Positions 23,933 through 33,300 of a DNA stretch of 59,775 nucleotides are shown here, in pieces. Position numbers and translations under genes: made by a program. Source of the stretch: an uncultured Prevotellaceae bacterium (GTDB taxonomy: Bacteria > Bacteroidota > Bacteroidia > Bacteroidales > Bacteroidaceae); NCBI GenBank assembly GCA_946185805.1, contig CAMHKU010000004.1, positions 1 through 59,775 on the forward strand. Direction: 5' to 3'. Position 1 is the stretch's first letter; each line of letters opens with the position of its first letter. A model generated the notes under the pieces. The model was given only the letters and a program-made list of their open reading frames with translations. It did not search any database and was not told the DNA's origin.

Positions 23933-25040
23933 CACTAGCGTCAGCGCTAAAGTTCCACCCCTGCGCTTTCAGTTCAAACTCCTGACCGTCGCGGCTGACA
24001 AGCACATGGCCGAACTTCTGTTCTGTGATATGACCAATCAGATGAACGTCGTCCACCTCTTGGATTTTCTCATGGTCGCCGATGGGTACCGTGAACACCA
24101 GCTCGTAGTCTTCGCCTCCGTTCAGGGCACAGGTAGTGACATTCATGTTCAGCTCCTCGGCCATCACGGCTGTTTGGTAGTCTATGGGCAGTTGCTTCTC
24201 ATAGATGCGGCATCCTACGCCCGACTGCTTACAGATATGTCGCAGTTCGGAGGACAGGCCATCGCTGACGTCCATCATCGCTGTGGGGCGGATGCCCGCC
24301 TGCCGCAGTTTCTGTATAATGTCGCCGCGTGCCTCGGCCTGCAGCTGGCGCTGCAAGAGATATTCCTTGCCGCTAAAGTCGGGCATGGAGAGATTTGAGA
24401 GCTGAGATTTGAGGTTTGAGATTTTCTCTTGGTTACCCTCCTGCTGTGCCAAGGCCAGTTTCTTCTGTAGGTCGTCATACTGGCTGTAGTAAACGCTTTT
24501 CTCCCGCTCCAGCAACTGCAGGCCCATGTAGGCGGCCCCGAGGTCGCCGCTGACGCAGATGAGGTCAGTGTCGCGTGCTCCGTTGCGATAGACGATGTCC
24601 TCCTTGCTTGCCTCGCCGATACAGGTAATCGAGATGGCCAGGCCCGTGAAGCTGCTGGTAGTGTCGCCGCCGACGATGTCGACGTTCCATTTTTCGCAGG
24701 CCAGTCGCATGCCCTTGTAGAGTTGCTCAATATCCTCTACGGTAAACCGCTTGCTGATAGCCAGTGAGACGGTAATCTGCCGCGGGGTGCCGTTCATGGC
24801 GAACACGTCGCTGAGGTTCACCATCACCGCCTTGTAGCCCAGATGCTGCAGGTCTATATAGGTCAGGTCGAAGTGTACGCCCTCCATCAGCAGGTCGGTG
24901 GTGATGAGCACCTCGCTGTCAGGATAGCTCAGCACGGCACAGTCGTCGCCAACGCCGTAGCGTGTGGATACATTCTTGGGTTTAAGTTCGCTGGTAAGAC
25001 GGTCGATGAGACCGAACTCTCCGATGTTTGCTATTTCCAT
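23925..25040 (-). CDS. thiL: Thiamine-monophosphate kinase
   Basis: A 371-residue ATP-dependent kinase converting thiamine phosphate to thiamine diphosphate. It shows the N-terminal GVGDDCAVL, the metal-binding TTDLLMEGVHFDL, VNLSDVFAMNG, VGGDTTSS, and the C-terminal MDVSDGLSSEL and NGGEDYELVF motifs. A Lys/Gln-rich insert around residues 190-225 includes KISNLKSQLSNL, encoded by a 7-nt repeat tract (24390-24424). The C-terminal residues after DA come from another such tract. It starts 10 nt inside the upstream punA gene (translational coupling). Confidence 0.95.
   Translation of the reverse strand: MEIANIGEFGLIDRLTSELKPKNVSTRYGVGDDCAVLSYPDSEVLITTDLLMEGVHFDLTYIDLQHLGYKAVMVNLSDVFAMNGTPRQITVSLAISKRFTVEDIEQLYKGMRLACEKWNVDIVGGDTTSSFTGLAISITCIGEASKEDIVYRNGARDTDLICVSGDLGAAYMGLQLLEREKSVYYSQYDDLQKKLALAQQEGNQEKISNLKSQLSNLSMPDFSGKEYLLQRQLQAEARGDIIQKLRQAGIRPTAMMDVSDGLSSELRHICKQSGVGCRIYEKQLPIDYQTAVMAEELNMNVTTCALNGGEDYELVFTVPIGDHEKIQEVDDVHLIGHITEQKFGHVLVSRDGQEFELKAQGWNFSADASEE
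24390..24424. repeat. 7-nt repeat tract inside thiL
   Basis: Five phased units GAGATTT-GAGAGCT-GAGATTT-GAGGTTT-GAGATTT, in frame, encoding the NLKSQLSNL loop on the minus strand. Confidence 0.7.
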
Positions 25041-25903
25041 TTCTCTGTCGGGTGGTCTTGGTTGAATTTCTCTTTTTGCTTTGATTCTACTTTTTCGGAG
25101 CGGATAATCATTTCGCGCATGATGGTTGTCATCAGCGGCTGTGCTTTGTTGGCGGCCTCCTGCACCTCTTCGTGGCTTACCTCTACGGGGTTGTCGAAGC
25201 CCCCCAGGTCGGTAACGACAGAGATGCCGAATGTGCGGATGCCGCAGTGATGGGCAACAATCACTTCGGGTATGGTAGACATGCCTACCGTGTCGCCGCC
25301 AAGCAGGCGGTACATCTTGTATTCGGCAGGTGTTTCAAACGTAGGGCCTTGCACGCCCACGTAGACACCGTGCTGTAAGGCGATACCCTTTTCCGCCGCA
25401 ATCTCGTCAGCAAGATTGATGAGACTATGGTCATAGGTCTCGTGCATGTCGGGGAAGCGTGGCCCTGTAGGGAAGTTCTTGCCTCGCAGCGGATGTTCGG
25501 GAAACAGGTTGATATGGTCAGTAATCACCATCAGGTCGCCAATCTTGTACTGAGGGTTCATACCGCCGGCAGCATTGCTGACGAAGAGCGTCTTGACGCC
25601 CAGCTCATACATCACGCGAATGGGGAACGTCACTTCCTTCATCGAATAGCCCTCATAATAGTGGAAGCGCCCCTTCATGGCCATAATGTCTACGCCGCCG
25701 AGCTTGCCGAAGATAAGCTTGCCGGAGTGTCCTTCAACGGTAGACACGGGGAAATGAGGTATCTGGCTATATTCAAACTCGTAGGTATCAGTTATTTCTG
25801 AAGCTAATTGTCCGAGGCCTGTCCCCAGTACGATGGCTGTTCTGGGACTGGTGGTCATCCTTGCCTTTAACCAGGATGCTGTTTCTTGTATTTTTGCGTA
25901 CAT
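25031..25903 (-). CDS. punA: Purine-nucleoside phosphorylase
   Basis: A 290-residue trimeric-type (PNP/MTAP family) phosphorylase that splits inosine and guanosine with phosphate. It has TAIVLGTGLGQL (phosphate loop), VEGHSGKLIFG, the MKGRFHYYEGY substrate segment, VSNAAGGMN, and GPTFETPAEYKMYR with GMSTIPEVIVAHHCG. It overlaps lpxK upstream by 116 nt and thiL downstream by 10 nt. The start at 25903 preserves the usual MYxKIQETA N-terminus of Bacteroidota homologues. Confidence 0.94.
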   Translation of the reverse strand: MYAKIQETASWLKARMTTSPRTAIVLGTGLGQLASEITDTYEFEYSQIPHFPVSTVEGHSGKLIFGKLGGVDIMAMKGRFHYYEGYSMKEVTFPIRVMYELGVKTLFVSNAAGGMNPQYKIGDLMVITDHINLFPEHPLRGKNFPTGPRFPDMHETYDHSLINLADEIAAEKGIALQHGVYVGVQGPTFETPAEYKMYRLLGGDTVGMSTIPEVIVAHHCGIRTFGISVVTDLGGFDNPVEVSHEEVQEAANKAQPLMTTIMREMIIRSEKVESKQKEKFNQDHPTEKWK

Positions 25904-26960
25904 AGCCTATAATATTTTGGTTAAACAATTCTTCTTGGTCTAACATGAACGTAATACGTACCGGGAGCACGTAAAGGTTTTGCTTCACGGCGTCGCTTAT
26001 ATTCTCAGCTTGGCTTAGCCGGGCGGCGTCTTTCTCAGTGGTGATGATGCGCTTGGGCGATGGCATGGCGTCAAACACCTCATTGAGCCGCTCTATATCC
26101 TTGCGCTTGAAGTTATGATGGTCGGCAAAGGTCATTGGCGTGATGCTCTTTGTCAGCGGCGCCAGGTCTTCATTCATCTGTCGCGGTGAGGCGATACCCG
26201 TCAGCAGCAGTATGTTTTCATTGCTGATGGCATCGAGGCTTTGCGGCTTGCCGCTATTGAATACCGGCTGCAGCGGCTCATAGTCCAAGGTGGAAAAGAA
26301 GAGCTTCTGATAGGGGTATAAGTTCATAGCTTTAGTGATGACCCTAAACTCCATAGGTTTCAGTTCCTTAGGACATTTGGTGATAATCACGATGTCGGCC
26401 CGGTCCTTGCCCTTTAGCGGTTCGCGCAGGCGGCCGGCGGGCAACAGCTTGTCATAGATAATGAGCCGGTGATAGTCTACTAATAGGATATTGATGCCTG
26501 GCTTCACTTGTCGGTGCTGAAAGGCGTCGTCCAGCAGAATAACGTCTACGGGCTTGCCCTCAGCCTCACTGGTAAGGTTGTCAATGCCGCGGGTGCGTTT
26601 CTTGTCTACAGCAACGGTGATGTCGGGAAATTTCTGCTTCATTTGGTAAGGCTCGTCACCGATGAGCAGCATTGGCGTGTTCTCGTCGGCCACGCGGAAA
26701 CCGCGGCTCTTGCGCTTGTAGCCGCGGCTGAGCACAGCTACGTGCATCTTGTCATGCAGTAGTCTGACAAGATACTCCACATGAGGCGTTTTGCCTGTTC
26801 CTCCGACGGTCAAGTTGCCTACGGCAATGACGGGTGTATTAAAGGCACGAGTCTTGAGTATCCCTACATCAAAGAGAAAATTCCTCAATCCTACGCCTAT
26901 GCCGTAGAGCCAGCTCAGTGGCAGTAGCCATTCGTTAGTTTTAATGAAGTCGCCTTCCAC
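25788..26960 (-). CDS. lpxK: Tetraacyldisaccharide 4'-kinase
   Basis: A 390-residue inner-membrane-associated enzyme phosphorylating the lipid A disaccharide at the 4' position. It has an N-terminal hydrophobic anchor (LLPLSWLYGIGVGLRNFLFD), the Walker A-like GNLTVGGTGKTP, the YKRKSRGF and GDEP regions, and DDAFQHRQV with the catalytic Asp. The last 38 residues (SILVKGKDDHQSQ... to SFRNN) are read from the first part of punA in another frame and look unlike a conserved domain. Probably co-transcribed from sppA, 84 nt upstream. Confidence 0.93.
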   Translation of the reverse strand: MEGDFIKTNEWLLPLSWLYGIGVGLRNFLFDVGILKTRAFNTPVIAVGNLTVGGTGKTPHVEYLVRLLHDKMHVAVLSRGYKRKSRGFRVADENTPMLLIGDEPYQMKQKFPDITVAVDKKRTRGIDNLTSEAEGKPVDVILLDDAFQHRQVKPGINILLVDYHRLIIYDKLLPAGRLREPLKGKDRADIVIITKCPKELKPMEFRVITKAMNLYPYQKLFFSTLDYEPLQPVFNSGKPQSLDAISNENILLLTGIASPRQMNEDLAPLTKSITPMTFADHHNFKRKDIERLNEVFDAMPSPKRIITTEKDAARLSQAENISDAVKQNLYVLPVRITFMLDQEELFNQNIIGYVRKNTRNSILVKGKDDHQSQNSHRTGDRPRTISFRNN

Positions 26961-27044
26961 GATTTACAAGTTGGTTTTTAACGGTTACTAAACGATTACT
27001 TTTAGATGTAAGCGGTAGGAGGTGAGAGAGTCGTCAACCTCTCA

Positions 27045-28835
27045 CTAAAAATTCAGCTGATAGGGCAGCCGGGCCTGCAGGCGGTTACGCTGCATGTCAC
27101 GGCGGGCGTCGACCACCGGCTGATAGAATCCGCCGAGCACTTCACGCAGTTCGCTGTCAAGATAAGTGTTGCGCTTCTTGTCCATGTCCATCAGCTGTTC
27201 ATACCAGGGTGCCGGAGCCGGGTAGCTCTTGGAGTGGTATTCCTCTATCTTTGCCAGCTCGGCGGCCTTCTTGACAGCATCGTTAAGTGAACCTATCTGG
27301 TCTACTAACTTGATGGGCTTGGCATCGGTGGCCAGCCACACGCGTCCCTGGGCAATCTCATGCACCTGGTCGCGACTCATCTTGCGCCCGTCGGCCACAA
27401 TCTTGAGGAATGTCTCGTAGCCGCGGTCCACGTATGTCTGCATGAATCGTATCTCTTCGGCGTTGTCTTTGCTCAGCACGAGATTTTCCTCGAAGTCGGT
27501 GTAGCGGTTGGTTTTCGTGCCGTCGAAGGTGACGCCCAGCTTGTCGGTCACCAGTTCCGCGACGTTGGGCACCAATCCGAAGATGCCGATGCTGCCGGTA
27601 ATGGTGGTAGGCTCGGCAAAGATATAGTTGCCATAGGCACTCATCATGTAGCCTCCTGAAGCAGCCAGTCCTCCCATGGAGATGACCACGGGTTTCTTTG
27701 CCTTCAGGTTGGCAATGGCGTGGGCTATCTGTTCCGAGGCCACAGCCGAGCCGCCGGGCGAATTCACGCGGATGACGACCGCCTTCACGTGGTCGTCCTT
27801 GGCCAGTTCGTTCAGGTCGTTAACGGTCTCTTTTCCTATAATAGAGTGCTCCGTAGCGAAAAGACTCGTAGCTTCGTCGATGATTTCTCCGTAAGCATAG
27901 TAGACGGCCACCTCGTCGCCATGCTCTTCCTCCTGTGCCGGCAGGGCAATCATGTCGCTGAGCAGCAGTTGGTTGATGTCGTCGTCATCGTCGACACCCA
28001 GCTTGCTCTTCACGGCAGCGCTCACAGCTTCAGGATATGCCAGCATGTCGATCAGTCCGCTCTTCAGGTAGTCGGCAGGGGCGGCGAAGGCCAGTATGCT
28101 GTCGCTTACCAGTTTGTCAAGCTGCTCGGCAGTGAGCTTCTTGCGGCTGGCGGCCATGTCTTTGAGCATGTGCTGCCAGATGCCCTGCTGGTAAGCCGTT
28201 GTCTGCTCACGGTTCTCAGGACTCATGTCTTGGCGGATGACACCCTCGACGGCACTCTTGTATTTACCTACGCGGACGGCCTGATAGCGCACGCCGATTT
28301 TGTCGTAGAGTCCTTTCATGAACTCCCGCTTGCCGCCGATACCCTTCAGCTCAATCATGCCCGTCTGATTCAGGCCAATGCTGTCGGCCACGGAAGCCAC
28401 GTAGTAGGCCGCCTGGGTGTAATGGTCGGCATAGGCATATATCCACTTACCGCTCTTCTTGAAATCTTTCAGAGCGTCGCGCAGCTGCTGGGCCGTGGCA
28501 GGCGAGTCAAATGTAGACAGGCCGCCTTCAAGATAGATACCCTTGATGTCGGGGTGAGTCTTGGCCTTGCCGATACTGGCAATGATGTCGTCGAGTCCCA
28601 TGACGCTCATATCGGAACTTGACATGAGCATGTCCAGCGGCGAGCCGGCTTCAGCGCGCTCTTGGATAGCACCGTCTAACTTCAATACAAACACAGAATT
28701 TTCTTTCACTACAGGGCTGGAACTTCCTGCAGCAGCCATGCCTACAAAACAAATCAGACACAGTAGACATGATAGTAGCGAGAAGATAAACAAACCGCAA
28801 ATGGTAGCAAAAGTGTACTTCAAAAAGCTTTTCAT
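27045..28835 (-). CDS. sppA: Signal peptide peptidase SppA, 67K type
   Basis: A 596-residue inner-membrane serine protease that digests cleaved signal peptides. It has one N-terminal transmembrane helix (FATICGLFIFSLLSCLLCLI) and a tandem duplication. The first half carries the catalytic Lys (VRVGKYKSAVEGV) and the second half the nucleophile Ser in GGLAASGGYMM, after NSPGGSAVASEQIAHA. Length matches the double-domain type. It is the promoter-proximal gene of a five-gene minus-strand run. A 7-bp stem (GTGAGAG/CTCTCAC) follows the stop. Confidence 0.94.
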   Translation of the reverse strand: MKSFLKYTFATICGLFIFSLLSCLLCLICFVGMAAAGSSSPVVKENSVFVLKLDGAIQERAEAGSPLDMLMSSSDMSVMGLDDIIASIGKAKTHPDIKGIYLEGGLSTFDSPATAQQLRDALKDFKKSGKWIYAYADHYTQAAYYVASVADSIGLNQTGMIELKGIGGKREFMKGLYDKIGVRYQAVRVGKYKSAVEGVIRQDMSPENREQTTAYQQGIWQHMLKDMAASRKKLTAEQLDKLVSDSILAFAAPADYLKSGLIDMLAYPEAVSAAVKSKLGVDDDDDINQLLLSDMIALPAQEEEHGDEVAVYYAYGEIIDEATSLFATEHSIIGKETVNDLNELAKDDHVKAVVIRVNSPGGSAVASEQIAHAIANLKAKKPVVISMGGLAASGGYMMSAYGNYIFAEPTTITGSIGIFGLVPNVAELVTDKLGVTFDGTKTNRYTDFEENLVLSKDNAEEIRFMQTYVDRGYETFLKIVADGRKMSRDQVHEIAQGRVWLATDAKPIKLVDQIGSLNDAVKKAAELAKIEEYHSKSYPAPAPWYEQLMDMDKKRNTYLDSELREVLGGFYQPVVDARRDMQRNRLQARLPYQLNF

Positions 28836-28861
28836 AAGTGTTGATATTTGATTTATGCGGA

Positions 28862-28869
28862 CAAAGTTA
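28862..28869 (-). promoter_or_regulatory. TAnnTTTG promoter of sppA operon
   Basis: TAACTTTG on the minus strand, about 26 nt before the sppA ATG. It is divergent from the GH28 promoter about 45 bp away. Confidence 0.65.
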
Positions 28870-28912
28870 CTACTTTTTTTATAATAAACAGCAAAATCTC
28901 AGATTTATTTGC

Positions 28913-28920
28913 TATTTTTG
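28913..28920 (+). promoter_or_regulatory. TAnnTTTG promoter of the GH28 gene
   Basis: TATTTTTG followed by CAG, about 32 nt before the ATG at 28953. Confidence 0.65.
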
Positions 28921-28952
28921 CAGCGTAAAACTATCACTAAAACATCAAAACT

Positions 28953-30290
28953 ATGAAATTAAGGACTATTTTATGTGTGATGCTTGCTTTGGCGTGCGTT
29001 ACGGTGAGCGGAAAGAAGAAGATTGTGAAACAGCAGTTGTGGCCCGACGGCACCCCCATCAGCGAGTGGTTCAGCGACACCACGCGTGTAGACCTGTCGG
29101 GGCTGAAGCGCTATGTCGTCACCGACTATGGCGTCGACGGCTACAGCACCGAGGTGCAGACGCGTGAGTTGCAGGCAGTCATCGACCGTGCCTCGCAAGA
29201 GGGCGGCGGCGTCGTTGTCATTCCCCGCGGCACCTTTATCTCGGGCGCACTCTTCTTCAAGCCCAAGACCCACCTCTTGATTGAAGAGGGCGGCGAGCTG
29301 CAGGGCTCTACGCGCATCAAGCACTTCCCCATTGTCAAGACCCGCATGGAGGGCCAGACGCTCGACTATTTTGCCGCCCTGGTCAATGCCGACGGCGTGG
29401 ACGGTTTCACCATTACCGGCCCCGGCACCATCAACGGCAACGGACAGCCCTATTGGGAGGAGTTCTGGATTCGCCGCAAGTTCAACCGCAACTGTACCAA
29501 TCTGGAAGCCCTGCGCCCGCGCAATGTCTATATTTCTAACTCTAAGAACGTCACCGTGCAGGACGTGAAGATTATCAACTCGCCCTTCTGGACCAACCAT
29601 CTCTACCGCTGCGAGAACGTGCGCTATCTGGGCTGCTTCATCTACGCCCCCACCGAGGGCGTGACGCCCGTCGACCCCAAGCGCGGCGGCCCCAGCACCG
29701 ATGCCATCGACCTCGACGTGTGTAAGAACGTGCTCATCCACGGCTGCTACATGCACGTCAACGACGACGCCGTGGTGCTCAAGGGCGGCAAGGGCACCTG
29801 GGCCGACAAGGACGAGACGAACGGTCCCTGCTCAAACATCATCATCGAGGACTGCACCTACGGCAAGGTACACGGCTGCCTGACCTTGGGCTCGGAGTCG
29901 CTCCACGACCGCAACGTCATCCTGCGCCGCATCCACGTGAAGTCGGCCACCCGCGTGCTGTGGCTCAAGATGCGCCCCGACACGCCGCAGCACTATGAGT
30001 ATGTCACTGTAGAGGATATCACCGGCCAGTGTGGCTCGTTCCTCGTGGTGCGCCCCTGGACGCAGTTCTTCAAGCCCGAGCAGCGCGACGACATGCCGCT
30101 GTCGCAGTGTAACAACATCACCATCCGCAACATACAGATGAACACCAAGAACTTCTTCGACGTAGGCCTGTCTGACAAGTACAAGCTCCGTGACTTCACC
30201 TTTGAGAATATCAACGTGAACGACGAGAAGAAGGCTTTCGACGCCACGCTCATCACCAACACCGTGGCCAAGAACGTGAACATCAAGTGA
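28953..30290 (+). CDS. Glycoside hydrolase family 28 (polygalacturonase-like)
   Basis: A 445-residue secreted enzyme: signal peptide MKLRTILCVMLALACVTVSG, then a right-handed beta-helix. The GH28 catalytic landmarks are present in Bacteroidota form: STDAIDLD, NDDAVVLKGG (the Asp pair), VHGCLTLGSES (the His) and WLKMRPD near the binding Lys/Arg. It should hydrolyse alpha-1,4-linked galacturonate chains in pectin or rhamnogalacturonan; exo or endo mode cannot be read. A GH2 gene follows, the spacer consisting almost wholly of eleven 7-nt repeats, so both may act on pectic side chains. Confidence 0.88.
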   Translation: MKLRTILCVMLALACVTVSGKKKIVKQQLWPDGTPISEWFSDTTRVDLSGLKRYVVTDYGVDGYSTEVQTRELQAVIDRASQEGGGVVVIPRGTFISGALFFKPKTHLLIEEGGELQGSTRIKHFPIVKTRMEGQTLDYFAALVNADGVDGFTITGPGTINGNGQPYWEEFWIRRKFNRNCTNLEALRPRNVYISNSKNVTVQDVKIINSPFWTNHLYRCENVRYLGCFIYAPTEGVTPVDPKRGGPSTDAIDLDVCKNVLIHGCYMHVNDDAVVLKGGKGTWADKDETNGPCSNIIIEDCTYGKVHGCLTLGSESLHDRNVILRRIHVKSATRVLWLKMRPDTPQHYEYVTVEDITGQCGSFLVVRPWTQFFKPEQRDDMPLSQCNNITIRNIQMNTKNFFDVGLSDKYKLRDFTFENINVNDEKKAFDATLITNTVAKNVNIK

Positions 30291-30367
30291 GGATTGAGGA
30301 TTGAGGATTGAAGATTGAAGATTGAAAATTGAAAATTGAAGATTGAAAATTGAAAATTGAAAATTGA
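30291..30367. repeat. 7-nt repeat tract, 11 units, between GH28 and GH2
   Basis: Eleven uninterrupted heptamers of pattern RRATTGA (GGATTGA x3, then AGATTGA and AAATTGA mixed). The first base follows the GH28 stop directly; the last unit ends 10 nt before the GH2 ATG. Confidence 0.85.
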
Positions 30368-30377
30368 AGATTTGTCT

Positions 30378-33300
30378 ATGAGACGGATGTTATTGTTGCC
30401 GTTGCTGATGGCGGTGCTGTCGGCAGCGGCTGTGGAGCGCCAGAAGCTGAACTTCAACGGTGGCTGGCGATTGGAGGTGGGCGACGTGGCAGGCGCCGAG
30501 CGTGCTGACTTCGACGATACGGCGTGGCAGACCGTCACCCTGCCATACGCCTTTAATGGTAACGAGGCGTTTAAGAAGGACATCGTCAACCTGACAGACA
30601 CCGTCTGCTGGTATCGCAAGACCTTTACCCTGACCGATGAGCAGCTGCAGGGTAAGGTTTTCATAGAGTTTGAAGGCGCCCGCCAGGGCGCCGACATCTG
30701 GCTCAACGGCCAGAAGGTGGGCTTTTCAGACAATGGCGTCATGGCTTTCGGCTTCGACCTTACACCTTATATATTAAAGGGTGAGCGCTCGGCCGACGGC
30801 CGCTTGCAGAGCACGAACGTGCTGGCCGTGCGCTGCGACAATAGCTGGACCTACCGAGACCGCACGCTTAACAGCCGCTACCAGTGGAACGACAAAAACT
30901 TCAATGCCAACTACGGCGGCCTGCCCAAGAACGTATTCCTGCACATCACCGGCAAGCTCTACCAGACGCTGCCGCTCTACAGCAACCTCGGCACCACGGG
31001 CACCTATGTCTATGCTACCGACATCGACATACCCGAGCGCAAGGCCACCATCCACGTGGAGAGCCAGGTGCGTAACGAGGACTCTCAGCCCCGCTCTTTC
31101 GCCCTGCAAACCGTTGTCAAGGATGTTGACGGTCGCGAGGTGGCGCGTTTCAGCGGAGCGGCCGTCACCGCCGCGCCTGGAGCCACCGTCACCGCTACTG
31201 CCCGGCAGGTCGTCGCCGGCCTTCACTTCTGGTCGTGGGGCTACGGCTATCTCTACACCGTGGAAACCTCCTTAATCCCCGCTTCAAGAAACCCCACTTC
31301 AAGTAGTTCCCCTCTTGACAACGACCAGCATGGTAATCAGTCTCCCCTCCCCTCGGGAGGGGCAGGGGGTGGGTTCGACCAAGTCGTCACCCGCACCGGC
31401 TTCCGCAAGACGGCGTTCACCGGCGGCAAGTTCTACCTCAACGACCGCTGCCTGATGGTGCACGGCTACGCCCAGCGCACCAGCAACGAGTGGCCCGGCA
31501 CGGGACTCTGCGTGCCCGCCTGGCTCAGCGACTACAGCAACGACCTGATGGTAAAGTCGGGCGGCAACCTCGTGCGCTGGATGCACGTCTGTCCGTGGAA
31601 GCAGGATATTGAGAGCTGCGACCGCGTGGGCCTCATCCAGGCCATGCCCGCCGGCGATGCCGAGAAGGACGTTGACGGCGCCCGCTGGCAGCAGCGCACG
31701 CAGCTGATGCGCGACGCTATCATTTATAATAGGAACAACCCCTCGATCATCTTCTATGAGTGCGGCAACTACCGCATATCGAAGGAGCACATGGAGGAGA
31801 TGAAGCAGATACGCGACCAGTACGACCCCCACGGCGGCCGTGCCATCGGCTCGCGCGAGATGCTTGACCGCCCCGAGGCGGAGTATGGCGGCGAGATGCT
31901 CTATATCAACAAAAGTGCCACAAAGCCCATGTGGGCCATGGAGTACTGCCGCGACGAAGGACTGCGCAAGTACTGGGATGAATACAGCTATCCCTACCAC
32001 AAGGAGGGCGACGGTCCGCTCTACCGCGGACAGCCGGCCCACGACTACAACCATAACATGGACGTCTTTGCCCGCCAGATGGTGGAGCGCTGGCATGAGT
32101 ACTGGCTGGAGCGGCCGGGCACGGGGCGCCGTGTGAGCAGCGGCGGGGTGAAAATCGTGTTCAGCGATACCAATACCCACCACCGCGGCGAGTCCAACTA
32201 CCGCACCAGCGGCGTGGTAGACGCCATGCGCATACCGAAAGACGCCTTCTATGCCCACCAGGTGATGTGGGACGGATGGGTAAGCCCCGAGCACCACCGC
32301 ACGCATATCGTTGGGCATTGGAGCCTCACCCCAGCCCCCTCTCCCAAGGAGAGGGAAGTGATTACCAAACCCATCTATGTAGTCTCTACGGGCGACGAGG
32401 TGGAACTGTTCCTCAACGGGAAGTCATTAGGCAAGGGGCAGCGCTCCTTTCAGTGGCTCTATACTTTCAATGACGTGAAGTTTGAGGCTGGTAAACTGGA
32501 GGCTGTGGGCTATACAAATGGCGTGGAAACCAGCCGCTATGCCTTAGAGACCGCCGGCGAGCCTTATCAGCTGAAGCTCACCGCCATTGAGAACCCCGAG
32601 GGCTTCAAGGCCGACGGTGCCGACATGGCGCTGATAGAGGTGGAGGTGGTCGACCGCGAGGGCCGCCGCTGTCCGCTTGACAACCGCATGATTCATTTTG
32701 AGGTGAACGGCGAGGTGCGCTGGATTGGCGGCATCGCTACCCGCAACAGCAAGGACTACTTGAAAGCCAGCGAGAAGAAAGACCCCGGCCTGCTGGACTC
32801 TGCCAACGAGCAGAACGCCTCCGACAATTACGTGGGCCTTTACGACCTGCCCGTGGAGTGCGGCGTCAACCGCGTGCTGATAAAGTCTACGACCACCGCC
32901 GGCCGCATCAACGTCTCGGCCTACGCCGAAGGTGTGCGCCCAGCCTACAAGTCGCTGACGACACAGCCCGTAGATGCTGCCACCTACCTGCCGCAGCTCA
33001 CGCTGAAGCCCCGCCTCGACCGCGGCGAAACGCCCGCCACGCCCTCTTACACCGACCGTTTCGTAAGCGTCAATATCATTGACGCCACCGCCGGCAGCAA
33101 CGCCGCCGACGTAGGCCGCACCACCGACGACAACGAGCTGACGGAATGGAAGAGCGACGGCAAGCGTGAGAATGCCTGGGTCAGGTACACCCTCGACCGC
33201 CGTGCCGCCGTCAGCGAGATTACCCTCAAGCTCTCCGGCTGGCGGCAGAAGAGCTATCCGCTGGAGGTCTATGCGGGCCGCAAGAAGGTGTGGGAGGGTA

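Noticed and set aside
23877..23945. CRISPR-like array of short repeats
   Set aside because: Units are 7 nt with no spacers; no cas genes in the window.
31299..32318. 339-codon minus-strand frame inside the GH2 gene
   Set aside because: Ala/Val/His-rich antisense shadow; the plus-strand protein has clear domains.
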